Numbered from the stretch's first letter, positions 41,916-51,519 are shown. The stretch: 64,000 nucleotides of DNA from Zipacnadum sp036504235 (GCA_036504235.1 DASXVN010000030.1:38123-102122); one strand, 5' to 3'. Made by a program: numbers and translations. Notes: generated from the sequence alone by a model not told the origin.

Positions 41916-42983
41916 ATGTTGCGACCCCTGCGCTCGATCTGCTGGTGCCTGCTGGCCCTGGGCTTGCTAGCCGCTGCCCTCCCGGCCCTGGCGGCTGATT
42001 ATGAGGATATTTTCCTGGCCAGCCACGCCGTGGCTCGGCTGTACGATCCCGGCAAGTTCGCCACCGTGGCCGAGCGGGCCGCCAAGGTGGAAGCCGCCTT
42101 GGTGGAGGTCCTCTCCACCCAGGACACCATGCACCCGAAGGTGGTGTCCAAGCAAGAAGCCGGCATGTGGGTGGTGTACGCGGGGACCATCCGGGTCCTG
42201 AGCGTCCTGCCCAAGGATGCTACCGGCGCGGGCGTCAACTCCAAGACCGTGGCCGAGAACTGGGCGAAAGAGCTGATCGTGTGGCTGCCGCGCGCCACCC
42301 CGCCCTCCCGCATGGGCGTCAAGCCCGTAACCGGCGCCGCGGCTCCCAAGCCGCCGACCGGCGTGAGCGCTCGCCCGGCGGTTCCCGCCCTCCCGGCGAC
42401 CCGCCCGGCTGCTGTCGCTACCACCGCGCCTACGGCGCTGCCGCCGCTGACGCGCTCGGCGGCGCTGCTGCTGCTGCTGGATTCCTTCAACTCGGTCCGG
42501 TCCATGCCGGATGACGAGTACCTGAGCCGCCGCGACAAGCTGGCTGGCGACCTGCTGGCCCGGATGCAGTCCTTCTTGGCCGGCGCGCCGCTGACCGCGA
42601 CGCCGCTGCCGGCGACCGCCACGCCTGTCGTTACCCCGCCCGTGGAGACGACTCCCGCCGTGACTCCCCCGGTGGAGACGCCCGCCGTTACGCCGCCCGT
42701 AGAGACTCCGGCGGCCACGACTCCGGTGACGCCGCTGCCGCCGACGATCGCGCTGCCCGCGGGCCTGGACAAGCTCTCGGCCCACGACCGGGTCATCAAG
42801 AAGTTCGAGCTGGCCGCCAAGCCCTACCAGGAGCTGCGCGCCACCAACCCGGGCCTGTACACGCAGGTAGGCGGGCTGCTGGCCGAGGCGCGCGCCTCCA
42901 AGGCCGCCTTCCGCTGGGACGAGGCCGACGGCTTCCTGGACGGGGCGCTGTCGCTGATGGGCTTCCAGGTGCCGGGTCGCTGA
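41916..42983 (+). CDS. Secreted protein with Pro/Thr-rich repeat linkers
   Basis: 355 residues. A signal peptide (~1-27, ending PALAA) precedes a ~100-residue domain (YEDIFLASHAVARLYDPGKF), a Pro/Ala linker, a short helical segment (LLLLLDSFNSVRSMPDDEYL), then a low-complexity linker with repeated TPPVETPAV units (~225-265) and a C-terminal helical domain. No family is recognised. The linker resembles extended spacers of surface or periplasmic proteins. It has its own promoter and terminator. Confidence 0.75.
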   Translation: MLRPLRSICWCLLALGLLAAALPALAADYEDIFLASHAVARLYDPGKFATVAERAAKVEAALVEVLSTQDTMHPKVVSKQEAGMWVVYAGTIRVLSVLPKDATGAGVNSKTVAENWAKELIVWLPRATPPSRMGVKPVTGAAAPKPPTGVSARPAVPALPATRPAAVATTAPTALPPLTRSAALLLLLDSFNSVRSMPDDEYLSRRDKLAGDLLARMQSFLAGAPLTATPLPATATPVVTPPVETTPAVTPPVETPAVTPPVETPAATTPVTPLPPTIALPAGLDKLSAHDRVIKKFELAAKPYQELRATNPGLYTQVGGLLAEARASKAAFRWDEADGFLDGALSLMGFQVPGR

Positions 42984-43009
42984 GGACGCACCGAGCCAGG
43001 CTGAGTATG

Positions 43010-43041
43010 AAGGGCGGGGACTTCGGTTCCCGCCCTTTTTT
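43010..43041 (+). terminator. Terminator after the Pro/Thr-rich protein
   Basis: AAGGGCGGG and CCCGCCCTT form a 9-bp stem with a 10-base loop, followed by a run of T. Confidence 0.88.
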
Positions 43042-43055
43042 GTGGGGGGCGGCGG

Positions 43056-43208
43056 GCCCACCCCGCCCTCGGCTTCGCCTCGGGCACCCCTCCCGGTGCG
43101 GGAGGGGCTTTAGGGCGGGGAGACGACACCAGGCCTTAGCGGAAGACCCTCCGAAAAGCCCCTCCCATTATGGGAGGGGTGCCCGAGCGCAGCGAGGGCG
43201 GGGTGGGC
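43056..43208. repeat. Long palindromic element, CCCACCCCGCCCTCG family, copy A
   Basis: The outer ~38-base arms start with GCCCACCCCGCCCTCG and end with CGAGGGCGGGGTGGGC. Each arm contains its own small hairpin, and further CCCTCCC/GGGAGGG hairpins lie inside. It is 153 bases long, immediately upstream of the HAD gene promoter. A second copy lies at 45447. Confidence 0.9.
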
Positions 43209-43230
43209 TCTGGCGGCGCCGTGCCGAACT

Positions 43231-43239
43231 TGATATAAT
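43231..43239 (+). promoter_or_regulatory. Extended -10 promoter giving a leaderless HAD transcript
   Basis: TGA-TATAAT ends at 43239. The normal start site seven bases after the hexamer is exactly 43246, the A of the HAD start codon. No ribosome-binding site fits between them. Confidence 0.7.
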
Positions 43240-43245
43240 GGGCAT

Positions 43246-43908
43246 ATGAAATCCGGTCCCAACCCACCGCTGACTCTGCTGATCGACCTCGACCGCACCC
43301 TGTACCCGCCCCGCGCGGGCCTGCAGGAGGCGGGCGACCACCTGCTTACGGCGTTTGTGGCCCGCACGGTGGGCCTGACCCTGGAAGAGGCCCATAAGCT
43401 GCGGCGCGGGCTGTGGGCGCAGTACGGGACCAGCGCGCGGGGGCTGGAAGTGGAGTACGGCATCCCGCAGTCGGTGGTCTATGCCCACTGCATCGAGCTG
43501 CTGGAGCCGGCGGATTACGTCTGGCCGCGGCCGCAGGTGGGCGAGATGCTGGCGAGTCTGGGGTGTCCGGCGTGGATCTGCACCAACTCCACCGAGCTGT
43601 ACGCCCGGCGGGTGCTGGCGGCGCTGGGGCTGACCGAGTCCTTCGCGGGGCTGATCACCATCGAGACGATGGGCTGGCAGGCCAAGCCCGCGCCGGAGGC
43701 GTACGCGGCGGCCCTGGCGCACGCGGGCGTGGCGGCGGCGCAGGCGGTGTTCGTGGATGATGCGATCAACAACGTCCAGGGCGCGGCCGCCGTGGGGATT
43801 CAGGCGGTGCTCTGCCATCCCCGGCCGCGCGAGCCGTGGACCCCGCACCTGCGCGATATTCTGGAGCTACCCGCCTGCCTGCAGGCCCTGTCCGCTGCGC
43901 CGGTCTAG
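43246..43908 (+). CDS. HAD-superfamily hydrolase (pyrimidine 5'-nucleotidase-like)
   Basis: 220 residues. HAD motif I is DLDRTLYP (DxDxT), followed by a helical cap; motif II is ICTNSTELYARRVL, motif III is the Lys in QAKPAPEAY and motif IV is VFVDDAINNVQGA. The motif I/cap arrangement resembles the SDT1/pyrimidine 5'-nucleotidase branch, so a phosphomonoesterase acting on nucleotides is likely. No ribosome-binding site precedes the ATG; translation is probably leaderless. The stop overlaps the convergent MscS gene's stop (CTAG). Confidence 0.87.
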   Translation: MKSGPNPPLTLLIDLDRTLYPPRAGLQEAGDHLLTAFVARTVGLTLEEAHKLRRGLWAQYGTSARGLEVEYGIPQSVVYAHCIELLEPADYVWPRPQVGEMLASLGCPAWICTNSTELYARRVLAALGLTESFAGLITIETMGWQAKPAPEAYAAALAHAGVAAAQAVFVDDAINNVQGAAAVGIQAVLCHPRPREPWTPHLRDILELPACLQALSAAPV

Positions 43909-44501
43909 GCCCCTTCGGCGGGGGGTTCCACCACCGCCGGCTTCTGGCGGCGGCTGAGGTTGACGATCTCCCCGACCTGCGTATGCGGCACCACGACCAT
44001 GGCCCCCTCGTCCGTCACCAGGTATGTCCAGCGCAAGTGGAGGTCCTGCACCGTCCCCTCATGCCCGGCCAGGCGCACGCGATCCCCGCGGGTGTAGAGA
44101 TGATCGTACATGATCAGGTAGCCCTGGGCCGCGTCGCGCAGGGGCTTCCAGAATACCACCAGCGTCGCCCCCAGCAAGGCCAGGCCCACGGGCAGAATCT
44201 CCGCGCCGGTCTGTACGCGGAAGATGCGCAGGATGACCAGCAGGGCGATCACGTAGAGCACCGCGCGGGCCAGGACCAGCGGCACATTGAGCAGCAGGCG
44301 GCGGCGCTGCACCCGCAGAGGGGCGGAGTCGCCCGCATCGCGCAAGAGCACCGGGTGCAGGCGGCGCAGGATGAACTGGCGCAGCAGATAGACCAGCAGC
44401 TCGAAAAGAGCCGCTACCAGGATGGCGCGGATCAACTGCCCGGGCAACTGCCCCAGCCAGACCTGGCGAAAATAGGCGAAAAAGCTACCGTAGTCGTTCA
44501 T
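43905..44501 (-). CDS. MscS-like mechanosensitive channel (small)
   Basis: 198 residues, shorter than E. coli MscS (286). About three membrane helices (residues ~22-42, 68-92 and 103-121) precede a beta domain that matches MscS: TRGDRVRLAGHEGTVQDLHLRWTYLVTDEGAMVVVPHTQVG. The pore-helix region reads LALLGATLVVFWKPLRDAAQGYLIM. The cytoplasmic cage domain is mostly missing, which is common in small relatives. It starts inside the end of the peptidase gene (17-base overlap) with GGAGGAGG as its ribosome site. Confidence 0.87.
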   Translation of the reverse strand: MNDYGSFFAYFRQVWLGQLPGQLIRAILVAALFELLVYLLRQFILRRLHPVLLRDAGDSAPLRVQRRRLLLNVPLVLARAVLYVIALLVILRIFRVQTGAEILPVGLALLGATLVVFWKPLRDAAQGYLIMYDHLYTRGDRVRLAGHEGTVQDLHLRWTYLVTDEGAMVVVPHTQVGEIVNLSRRQKPAVVEPPAEGA

Positions 44502-45453
44502 CAGAGTCCTCCTCCGGCGCCTCGGTCGGCGCCTCTCCGGCGGGTGGGAAATCCCACATAGTGAGCATGCCGAGCCGGGCTTCTTCCTCGTCCAGCAGGC
44601 GGTGGCGGATCAGGGCGGCGCGGCGCAGTTGCACGACCACGGCCACCGCAAACAGCAGCGCCATCGCCATCCACAGCGCGGTCAGCGCCAAATCCTCGTT
44701 GCTGCGCCCCAGGTACTCCAGAATCATGCTCTGGCGCCATTGCGCGGTGAGCGTCTCCGGCGTCAGGTTGTAGGACCGCAGCAGGGCGCGATTGACGTCC
44801 CCGACCTGCGCAAGCTGCCGCAGGAAGGGCCGCAATCCCGCCGACGGCTCCAGGTGTGCCAGGTAGTCCACCAGCGTGTACGATTCCGCGTAGGCGAGGC
44901 TGATTTTCTCCGGCGGACCGTCAAAGGCCTTGTCGAGATCGGCCGGCGCGATCAGTGTACCCGAATTGACGGCCTCCGTCAGCAACATCCGGTCCGCGGG
45001 GCCGAAATCGTTGGCGGCATACTTGGCGACGCCCTCATGCACCCAGCGCGGCGGCTCGGCCCCGGTCTGCGCCACCAAGTCGGCCAGCAGCACGTGGGTC
45101 AACTCGTGCCCCACCAGCGTGGTCAGCCGTTCCTCGTTGAGCGTCTGCACCACGACGAACCGGCGCTCGGGAAAGGCCTCGCCCAGGACCTGGAGCGGAT
45201 CGCTGCCGGTCAGCCGGCGGAACTCCTGGTCGTCGGTAGCCAAGTAGATGGCGACGCGCTCGCCGGGCCGAAGGCCTAGCGTGGCGCGCAACCGGGGAAA
45301 GCTCTGATTGGCGGCCCGCGCCGCCACCTGCGCCGCCGCCGCATCGCGCGTATGGTAGTAGAGGACGTAGTCGAAGCTGACTAGTTCGCGTACTTGGGCG
45401 TGAGCAGGGACGGCGAGGAGGACCACGGCTAGCAGCAGGAGCAGCCGGCCCAC
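44485..45453 (-). CDS. Peptidase MA-like (gluzincin) metalloprotease with C-terminal membrane helix
   Basis: 322 residues from the proposed GTG. A signal peptide follows directly (VGRLLLLLAVVLLAVPAHA). The zinc site is HELTH (TTLVGHELTHVLL) with the third ligand in PPRWVHEGVAKYAAND, as in gluzincins. A C-terminal helix (ALWMAMALLFAVAVVVQL) anchors it, with an acidic cytoplasmic tail. The frame is open 210 bases further upstream, but that part is translated palindromic repeat; the GTG with its signal peptide is the sensible start. It is coupled to the MscS gene downstream. Confidence 0.8.
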   Translation of the reverse strand: MGRLLLLLAVVLLAVPAHAQVRELVSFDYVLYYHTRDAAAAQVAARAANQSFPRLRATLGLRPGERVAIYLATDDQEFRRLTGSDPLQVLGEAFPERRFVVVQTLNEERLTTLVGHELTHVLLADLVAQTGAEPPRWVHEGVAKYAANDFGPADRMLLTEAVNSGTLIAPADLDKAFDGPPEKISLAYAESYTLVDYLAHLEPSAGLRPFLRQLAQVGDVNRALLRSYNLTPETLTAQWRQSMILEYLGRSNEDLALTALWMAMALLFAVAVVVQLRRAALIRHRLLDEEEARLGMLTMWDFPPAGEAPTEAPEEDSDERLR

Positions 45454-45598
45454 CCCGCCCTCGGCAGGCCTCGGGCACCCCTCCCGATGCGGGAGGGGCT
45501 TATGGCTCGCGAACGAAAGTGCTTGGCGAATAGCCTCCCCCCAGCCCCTCCCCTTTAGGGAGGGGTACGCGGCTGTCCGCAGCCGCGGGGGGTGGGCC
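45447..45598. repeat. Long palindromic element, CCCACCCCGCCCTCG family, copy B
   Basis: It starts GGCCCACCCCGCCCTCGG and ends GGGGTGGGCC, with inner hairpins (CTCCCGATGCGGGAG; CCCCTCCCCTTTAGGGAGGGG). On the - strand its terminal GGGTGGGCC contains the proposed GTG start codon of the peptidase gene. It separates that gene from the PD-(D/E)XK gene. Confidence 0.88.
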
Positions 45599-45617
45599 GG
45601 CAGCAAGCGCGGCAGGC

Positions 45618-46412
45618 TCACCAGATCTCCTCCGCAAGCGGCTGGGGATGCCAGGCGGGGCACTGGGGACGCGAGCGGCAGACGCCGCAGATACGGCCTT
45701 TATTGGTCGGGTAGTCGCGCGCGGCCCGGATCAGGGCAGCTTGCCGCTGCACCTCGACCTCCCACTCCTCTAGTTGTGCGGGCGGCAGGTCGGCGATCAG
45801 TAGCTTGCCGGAGCGCAGGTGGGCGATGCCGACCTGCACCGGGCGGCCGAAATGGCGCTCCCCGAGTAGGGCCAGCAGGGCGATGGAGAGGTCCTTGCCC
45901 AGCGCCCGGGCGGAAGGCGCCTGGCGGACGGTCTTGAAGCGGAGCAGCGTGAGCGTGCCCCCCGGGTCCTCGATTACGCGGTCCGCGACCGCGACGAACC
46001 GGTGTTCGCCGAGCGTCTCCTCCAGGCGCAAGTCCAGCGCCACGGTGGTCTCCGCCTCGGTGAGGTGAGCGGCGTGGTAGGCGCGCAGGATCTGGAGGCC
46101 TTGGGCATGGAGCTGCTCCTCCTCCAGACTGTCGGCGCACAGCCGGCCTTCCCAGTGTTGCTCGAATAGCGCCAGGAGCCGTTCCTCGGCGACCGCCGCC
46201 GTACCGCCCTGGCGGTAGCACTCGATGAGCGCGGCGCGGGCGGCGGTTTGCAGGGCGACGGGGCCGCCCAGGAAGCGCTCCGTCTGGCTGCGCGTGGCGA
46301 AGAAGGACAGCAGGAATTTCTGCGGGCAGAGGGCGTAGTCGGCGAGGTTACGCGCGGTCAGCGGCCGCTGCGGCGGCTCCTGGTAGACAAGGTATCCGGG
46401 ATGTTCGGCCAC
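45618..46412 (-). CDS. PD-(D/E)XK nuclease-like protein with Cas4/AddB-type cysteines
   Basis: 264 residues. Four cysteines are placed as in the iron-sulfur nucleases of the Cas4/AddB group: Cys29 (YALCPQKFLL) near the N-terminus and Cys242, Cys245 and Cys251 (ICGVCRSRPQCPAW) near the C-terminus. The nuclease core shows Asp144 (VADRVI) and Lys160, but the middle acidic residue of the D-(D/E)xK site is Arg158 (LLRFKTV). It may therefore bind DNA without cutting it. No CRISPR array or helicase gene is adjacent. It lies downstream of holB on the same strand. Confidence 0.8.
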   Translation of the reverse strand: MAEHPGYLVYQEPPQRPLTARNLADYALCPQKFLLSFFATRSQTERFLGGPVALQTAARAALIECYRQGGTAAVAEERLLALFEQHWEGRLCADSLEEEQLHAQGLQILRAYHAAHLTEAETTVALDLRLEETLGEHRFVAVADRVIEDPGGTLTLLRFKTVRQAPSARALGKDLSIALLALLGERHFGRPVQVGIAHLRSGKLLIADLPPAQLEEWEVEVQRQAALIRAARDYPTNKGRICGVCRSRPQCPAWHPQPLAEEIW

Positions 46413-46467
46413 GTGCCTATGATACAGTCACGCGGCGGGGGAGACAAGGGGCGGGGTGGTCCGTTCC

Positions 46468-46605
46468 CCCGGAGGGGCCGCATGCGAGGACGGTCTGCTC
46501 CTGCAGGCCGCCGCAAGCATCCGGCCCACGGTCTAGCGCTAAGCCCTGGGCCGGATACTTCGTGGAGTTTGCTTCACAAACTCCCTCGTATTCGGCCCCT
46601 CCGGG
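46468..46605. repeat. Palindromic element with three hairpins
   Basis: Outer 13-bp arms CCCGGAGGGGCCG and CGGCCCCTCCGGG enclose two further stems: ATCCGGCCC/GGGCCGGAT (46519-46556) and GGAGTTTG-CTTCA-CAAACTCC (46564-46584). It fills the 208-base gap between holB and the PD-(D/E)XK gene. No second copy is seen in the window. Confidence 0.8.
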
Positions 46606-46620
46606 AAACTGGATGGCAGA

Positions 46621-47832
46621 CTACCGCCGCAAGTTCAGCAGGCGGATAAACAGCGCCTCCAGGGCCAGGCGCAGGTTGGCGTTCTGGCGCAGATCGGTGC
46701 GCAGGAGGTCGAGCTGGCGACAGGCCTCCACGGCGGCCGCGGGCGGGTAGGCGCGGGCGGCGGCGCGGAGCTGCTCGGTGCGGTCGGCGTTGATTAGCCG
46801 GCTGCCCTCCGCGGTCGCCACCATCATGTCCCGGAAGGCCGACTCGATGACCTCCGCGACCTCGCGGAGCTTGGAGCGCAGCACGCGGTCCCGGGCCTGC
46901 TTGAGCATTCTGGCGCCCAGTTCCCCCGGCTCGTCGGCCAGCCACCAGCGCTCGGTGAGGTCCGCCAGCCGCTCGGCCAGGCGCAGCGACTCCCAGACTT
47001 CTGCCCGGGGCAGCGACAACACCAGGTCCAGCAGCTCGGTGCGCAGGGCGATGATCGCGGGCTCCTCCATCAGGCGGCGGGCCCGTCCCCAGGCGCCGGC
47101 GCTGAGTCCGGCCACGACCTGGCGCTGCTCGGCGGGGGCCAGCGGGTAGAACTCGGCGAGGCGCTGCGCGATCTCGTCCGGCCCCAGCGGGTGCAGGCTG
47201 AGCATCTGGCAGCGCGAGAGGATGGTGGGCAGCAGCAGGCCGGGGCGCGCCGTGGTGAGCACGAAAGTGGTGTCCGCCGGCGGCTCCTCCAGGGTCTTGA
47301 GCAGGCGGTTGGCGGCGGGCGGGTTCATCGCCTCGGCGTTCTCGATGATGTAGACCCGGCGGCGGGCCTCCACGCCCGCGAGGCTGGCCGAGGCGAGCAA
47401 CTCGCCGATGGCCTCCGTGCGGATGAGGGCGTCCTCCATGTCGGCGGCGAGCGTCGCGGCCTCCTCGATCTCCTCGGCGTCGGTGTCGGAGGTCTTCACC
47501 TTCACCTGCAGACTGGGGCGCAGCACGCGCACGTCGGGGTGGCTGCCCGCGGCGATGCGGCGACAGGAGGAGCACTCGCCGCAGGCTCCGGCTTTCAGTG
47601 GCACCGGCGTCTCGCCGGTGTCCCCCGCGTCTGCCGACCCCGGCGAGACGCCGGTGCCACCGACAGTCAGCCGCTCGCAGTTGGCCTCCTGGGCCAGCGC
47701 TAGCGCCAGGGTGGTCTTGCCGACGTGCGGGGGGCCGACGAAAAGGTAGCCGGTGGCCAGGCGGTCGTTCGCCAGGGCTTGCCGCAGCACCGCCGTGGCC
47801 GCTTCGTGTCCGAGCAGCGAGGAAAAAGGCAT
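46621..47832 (-). CDS. holB: DNA polymerase III delta' subunit, with an inserted repeat
   Basis: 403 residues. AAA+ clamp-loader features: Walker A VGPPHVGKTT (~33-41), a Walker B-like VYIIENAEAM, sensor 1 in FVLTTARP and the SRC motif (LSRCQ). The clamp-loader zinc module keeps Cys52, Cys84, Cys87 and Cys90, but the gap between the first two is 31 residues rather than about eight. The extra ~23 residues (57-82) are encoded by a palindromic repeat (47598-47660) and keep the frame. It overlaps the tmk stop by one base (TGATG), so tmk-holB is coupled. Confidence 0.93.
   Translation of the reverse strand: MPFSSLLGHEAATAVLRQALANDRLATGYLFVGPPHVGKTTLALALAQEANCERLTVGGTGVSPGSADAGDTGETPVPLKAGACGECSSCRRIAAGSHPDVRVLRPSLQVKVKTSDTDAEEIEEAATLAADMEDALIRTEAIGELLASASLAGVEARRRVYIIENAEAMNPPAANRLLKTLEEPPADTTFVLTTARPGLLLPTILSRCQMLSLHPLGPDEIAQRLAEFYPLAPAEQRQVVAGLSAGAWGRARRLMEEPAIIALRTELLDLVLSLPRAEVWESLRLAERLADLTERWWLADEPGELGARMLKQARDRVLRSKLREVAEVIESAFRDMMVATAEGSRLINADRTEQLRAAARAYPPAAAVEACRQLDLLRTDLRQNANLRLALEALFIRLLNLRR
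47598..47660. repeat. GGCGTCTCGCC-family palindrome inside holB
   Basis: Two 25-base arms (47598-47622 and 47636-47660) with one mismatch form a 63-base palindrome, the same family as 38013-38093. Its length is a multiple of three and it is read through in the holB frame. Confidence 0.92.
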
Positions 47833-48493
47833 CAGTCGCTTAGCCCCAGGACGCGCAGCAGGTCCTGGTGCACCTCCTCGACGGGGCGGCCGGCGTCCAG
47901 GACCACGGCGGCGGGGCCCAGTTGCTGCGCGTAGGCGAGAAAGCCCGCGCGCACCTGGCGATGATAGGCGACCGGCCGGGCCTCAATCTTGTCCTCCACG
48001 AACAGGGCCGGCTGCTGCCGGTAGCGGCTCAGGCCGTTCTCCGGGTCCAGGTCCAGGATGACCGTCAGATCGGGCTGGCCGGCGGAGTCCTCCCGGCCCG
48101 GCACCTGCCGCAGGACGGAGCGGGCCAGGGCGTCGAGACTGCGGAACAGATCGGCGTCCATCCGCCCGGCGCAGACCTGATAGGCATAGGTGGAAGAGGA
48201 AAACCGATCGCAGATCACCCAGCGGCCCTCGCGCAAGCTGGGAACGATCACGCGGTCCAGGTGGTCGGCGCGGTCGGCGCAGAAGAGAAAAGCCTCGGTG
48301 GTGGGGGAGATCTCCACCTCTTCGTTGAGCAGCAGATGCCGCAGGCGCAGCCCCACCGGCGTGCCGCCCGGCTCGCGCGTATACAGGGGCGTCAAGCCGC
48401 GGTCGAGCAGCGCGCTGACCAGCAGATTGGCCTGGGTGCTCTTGCCGCTCCCCTCGACGCCGTCGAGGACGATAAATTTGCCAGGGGCGGAGT

Positions 48494-48497
<4 letters not shown>
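47832..48497 (-). CDS. tmk: Thymidylate kinase
   Basis: 221 residues. It phosphorylates dTMP to dTDP in the cytoplasm. The P-loop is GVEGSGKST (13-21). Further conserved blocks are the substrate-site TREPGGTPVG, DRFSSSTYAYQ with the DR motif, and ILDLDPENGLSR. Its start overlaps the R3H/AAA gene stop by four bases and its stop overlaps the holB start, giving the order R3H/AAA-tmk-holB on one transcript; tmk-holB is a common bacterial pairing. Confidence 0.96.
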
Positions 48498-50044
<1,547 letters not shown>

Positions 50045-50101
50045 GGATCAAAGGCCTCCCGAGACTCCTACCTGCCAGTATATGGAGTCGGCCCGGAGGC
50101 G

Positions 50102-50854
50102 TCAAGGAACGCGGCCCGGCGGTGGCGGCGCCGCCGCGTATTTGGGCAACTGGTCCACGCGCACGACCGTGAAGCCCTGCCGGTGCAGGCCGGCGAAGAT
50201 CTGGTCGAGCACCAGGTAGGTGTTGTGCACCTGGTGGATAAGCACGATCTTATTCGGCTGCGCGTGGCTGAGAATGTAGCTGACGGTGTGCGCGCCGGTG
50301 TTCTTCTGGTTCCAGTCCTCCGGGTCAATATCCCACATCACCGGGCGCAGGCCCAGCGCGGCGGCCACCCCGTCCACCCGGGCGTTGTGCCCGCCGTAGG
50401 GCGGGCGGAAGAAGGTCGGTTTCGCGCCGCCCTGCGCCACGATCAGGTCGTTGGTCTGCCCCAGTTGGGCGCGGATCTTCTCATCGGGCAGCGTGGTCAG
50501 GTTCACGTGGTTGAAGGTGTGGTTGCCGATCAGGTGCCCGCGCTTTTGCATCAGCCGGATCATCTGCGGGTCCGGCCCGAGGCGCTGGCCGGTCACGAAG
50601 AAGGTGACGTGGCCGCCGTACTTCTCCGCCTCGTCCATGGCCTTGACCGAGTAGGTCAGCGCCGGGCCGTCGTCAATGGTCACGGCGATGCGCTTGGCCC
50701 CCGCCGTCGGCTTCGTCGGCTGGGCAGCCAAGGGCACCTTTGGGGCCTTTGCCGCCGGCTGCGTCGAGGCGGCCGGCACCGCGGCGGGCTGCTTCGCGCA
50801 GCCCGCGGCTAGCGCCAGGCTCAGCAGGAGTAGCAGACCGAGTCGGCTCTTCAC
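50102..50854 (-). CDS. Polysaccharide deacetylase (CE4), lipoprotein
   Basis: 250 residues from a GTG overlapping the flavoprotein stop (GTGA). A lipoprotein signal ends at LAAGC (Cys19). CE4 (NodB) motifs occur in order: TIDDGP (general base and metal Asp), HTFNH (metal His pair), RPPYG, DIDPEDW and a final IVLIHQVH. It removes acetyl groups from peptidoglycan or another polysaccharide in the envelope. The C-terminus ends in a proline run. Confidence 0.92.
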   Translation of the reverse strand: MKSRLGLLLLLSLALAAGCAKQPAAVPAASTQPAAKAPKVPLAAQPTKPTAGAKRIAVTIDDGPALTYSVKAMDEAEKYGGHVTFFVTGQRLGPDPQMIRLMQKRGHLIGNHTFNHVNLTTLPDEKIRAQLGQTNDLIVAQGGAKPTFFRPPYGGHNARVDGVAAALGLRPVMWDIDPEDWNQKNTGAHTVSYILSHAQPNKIVLIHQVHNTYLVLDQIFAGLHRQGFTVVRVDQLPKYAAAPPPPGRVP

Positions 50855-51519
50855 AGCCAGCCCATCTTCTCCCAGTAGTCATACTGGAAGGGGGCTTTCT
50901 CGGCCATATACTGGACCAGTTGCTTCATGCGCTCGGCGAATAGCCGCTGCGCCGCGACCTGGTCGGGGTAGGTCCGCTGCTCGGCGATGGCGGCCGCCAG
51001 TTCGCCCCCCAGGGCCTCGGCGCGCGCGAGAGCGGTCTCCTGGTCGGCGAGAGCGCCGACTCCGGCGGCCCGGGCGGCGGCGATGCCCACGGTCTGCGCC
51101 CCGCAGACGCGCAGGAAGGCGTTCGCGTACTCGGCGACCTCGTCCTCGCCGGACCCGCCGGCGGTGGCGACCGCCGCGCCGTACTTGCCCAGCCATTGCT
51201 GGGTGTGAATCTCCAGGCTGCAGCGGTCCATCAGCGTCTTAAGCTGCGCGGTGACGCTGTTGATGTAATTGGGGCTGGCCAGCACCACCCCGTCGGCTTC
51301 CGCGATCTTCGCCTTGAGGTCCTCCGCGTCATCGTCATAGACGCACTCGCCGACGGCGTAGCAGCGGCCGCAGCCCACGCAGTAGTTCAGCGTGCAGTCG
51401 CCCAGGTTGACCTTCTCCGTCTCCGCCCCCGCCGCCGCGGCCCCCGCGAGCACCGCGTCCAGCAGCAGCACCGTGTTGCCCTGCGTATGGGGCGTCCCCA
51501 GAATACCGAGCACCTTCAT
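50851..51519 (-). CDS. Iron-sulfur flavoprotein / NADPH-dependent FMN reductase-like
   Basis: 222 residues. The flavodoxin-like N-terminus MKVLGILGTPHTQGNTVLLL binds the FMN phosphate. A compact cluster motif C-x2-C-x2-C-x5-C (NYCVGCGRCYAVGEC) is typical of ISF proteins that carry a 4Fe-4S cluster, followed by DDDAEDL. ASPNYINS contacts the flavin. The start is the ATG preceded by GAGGAATAACC; the open frame runs 69 bases upstream. It is coupled to the deacetylase gene. Confidence 0.9.
   Translation of the reverse strand: MKVLGILGTPHTQGNTVLLLDAVLAGAAAAGAETEKVNLGDCTLNYCVGCGRCYAVGECVYDDDAEDLKAKIAEADGVVLASPNYINSVTAQLKTLMDRCSLEIHTQQWLGKYGAAVATAGGSGEDEVAEYANAFLRVCGAQTVGIAAARAAGVGALADQETALARAEALGGELAAAIAEQRTYPDQVAAQRLFAERMKQLVQYMAEKAPFQYDYWEKMGWL

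Noticed and set aside
42600..42740. Tandem DNA repeat at the TPPVETPAV linker
   Set aside because: Explained as a low-complexity protein linker inside a coding region.
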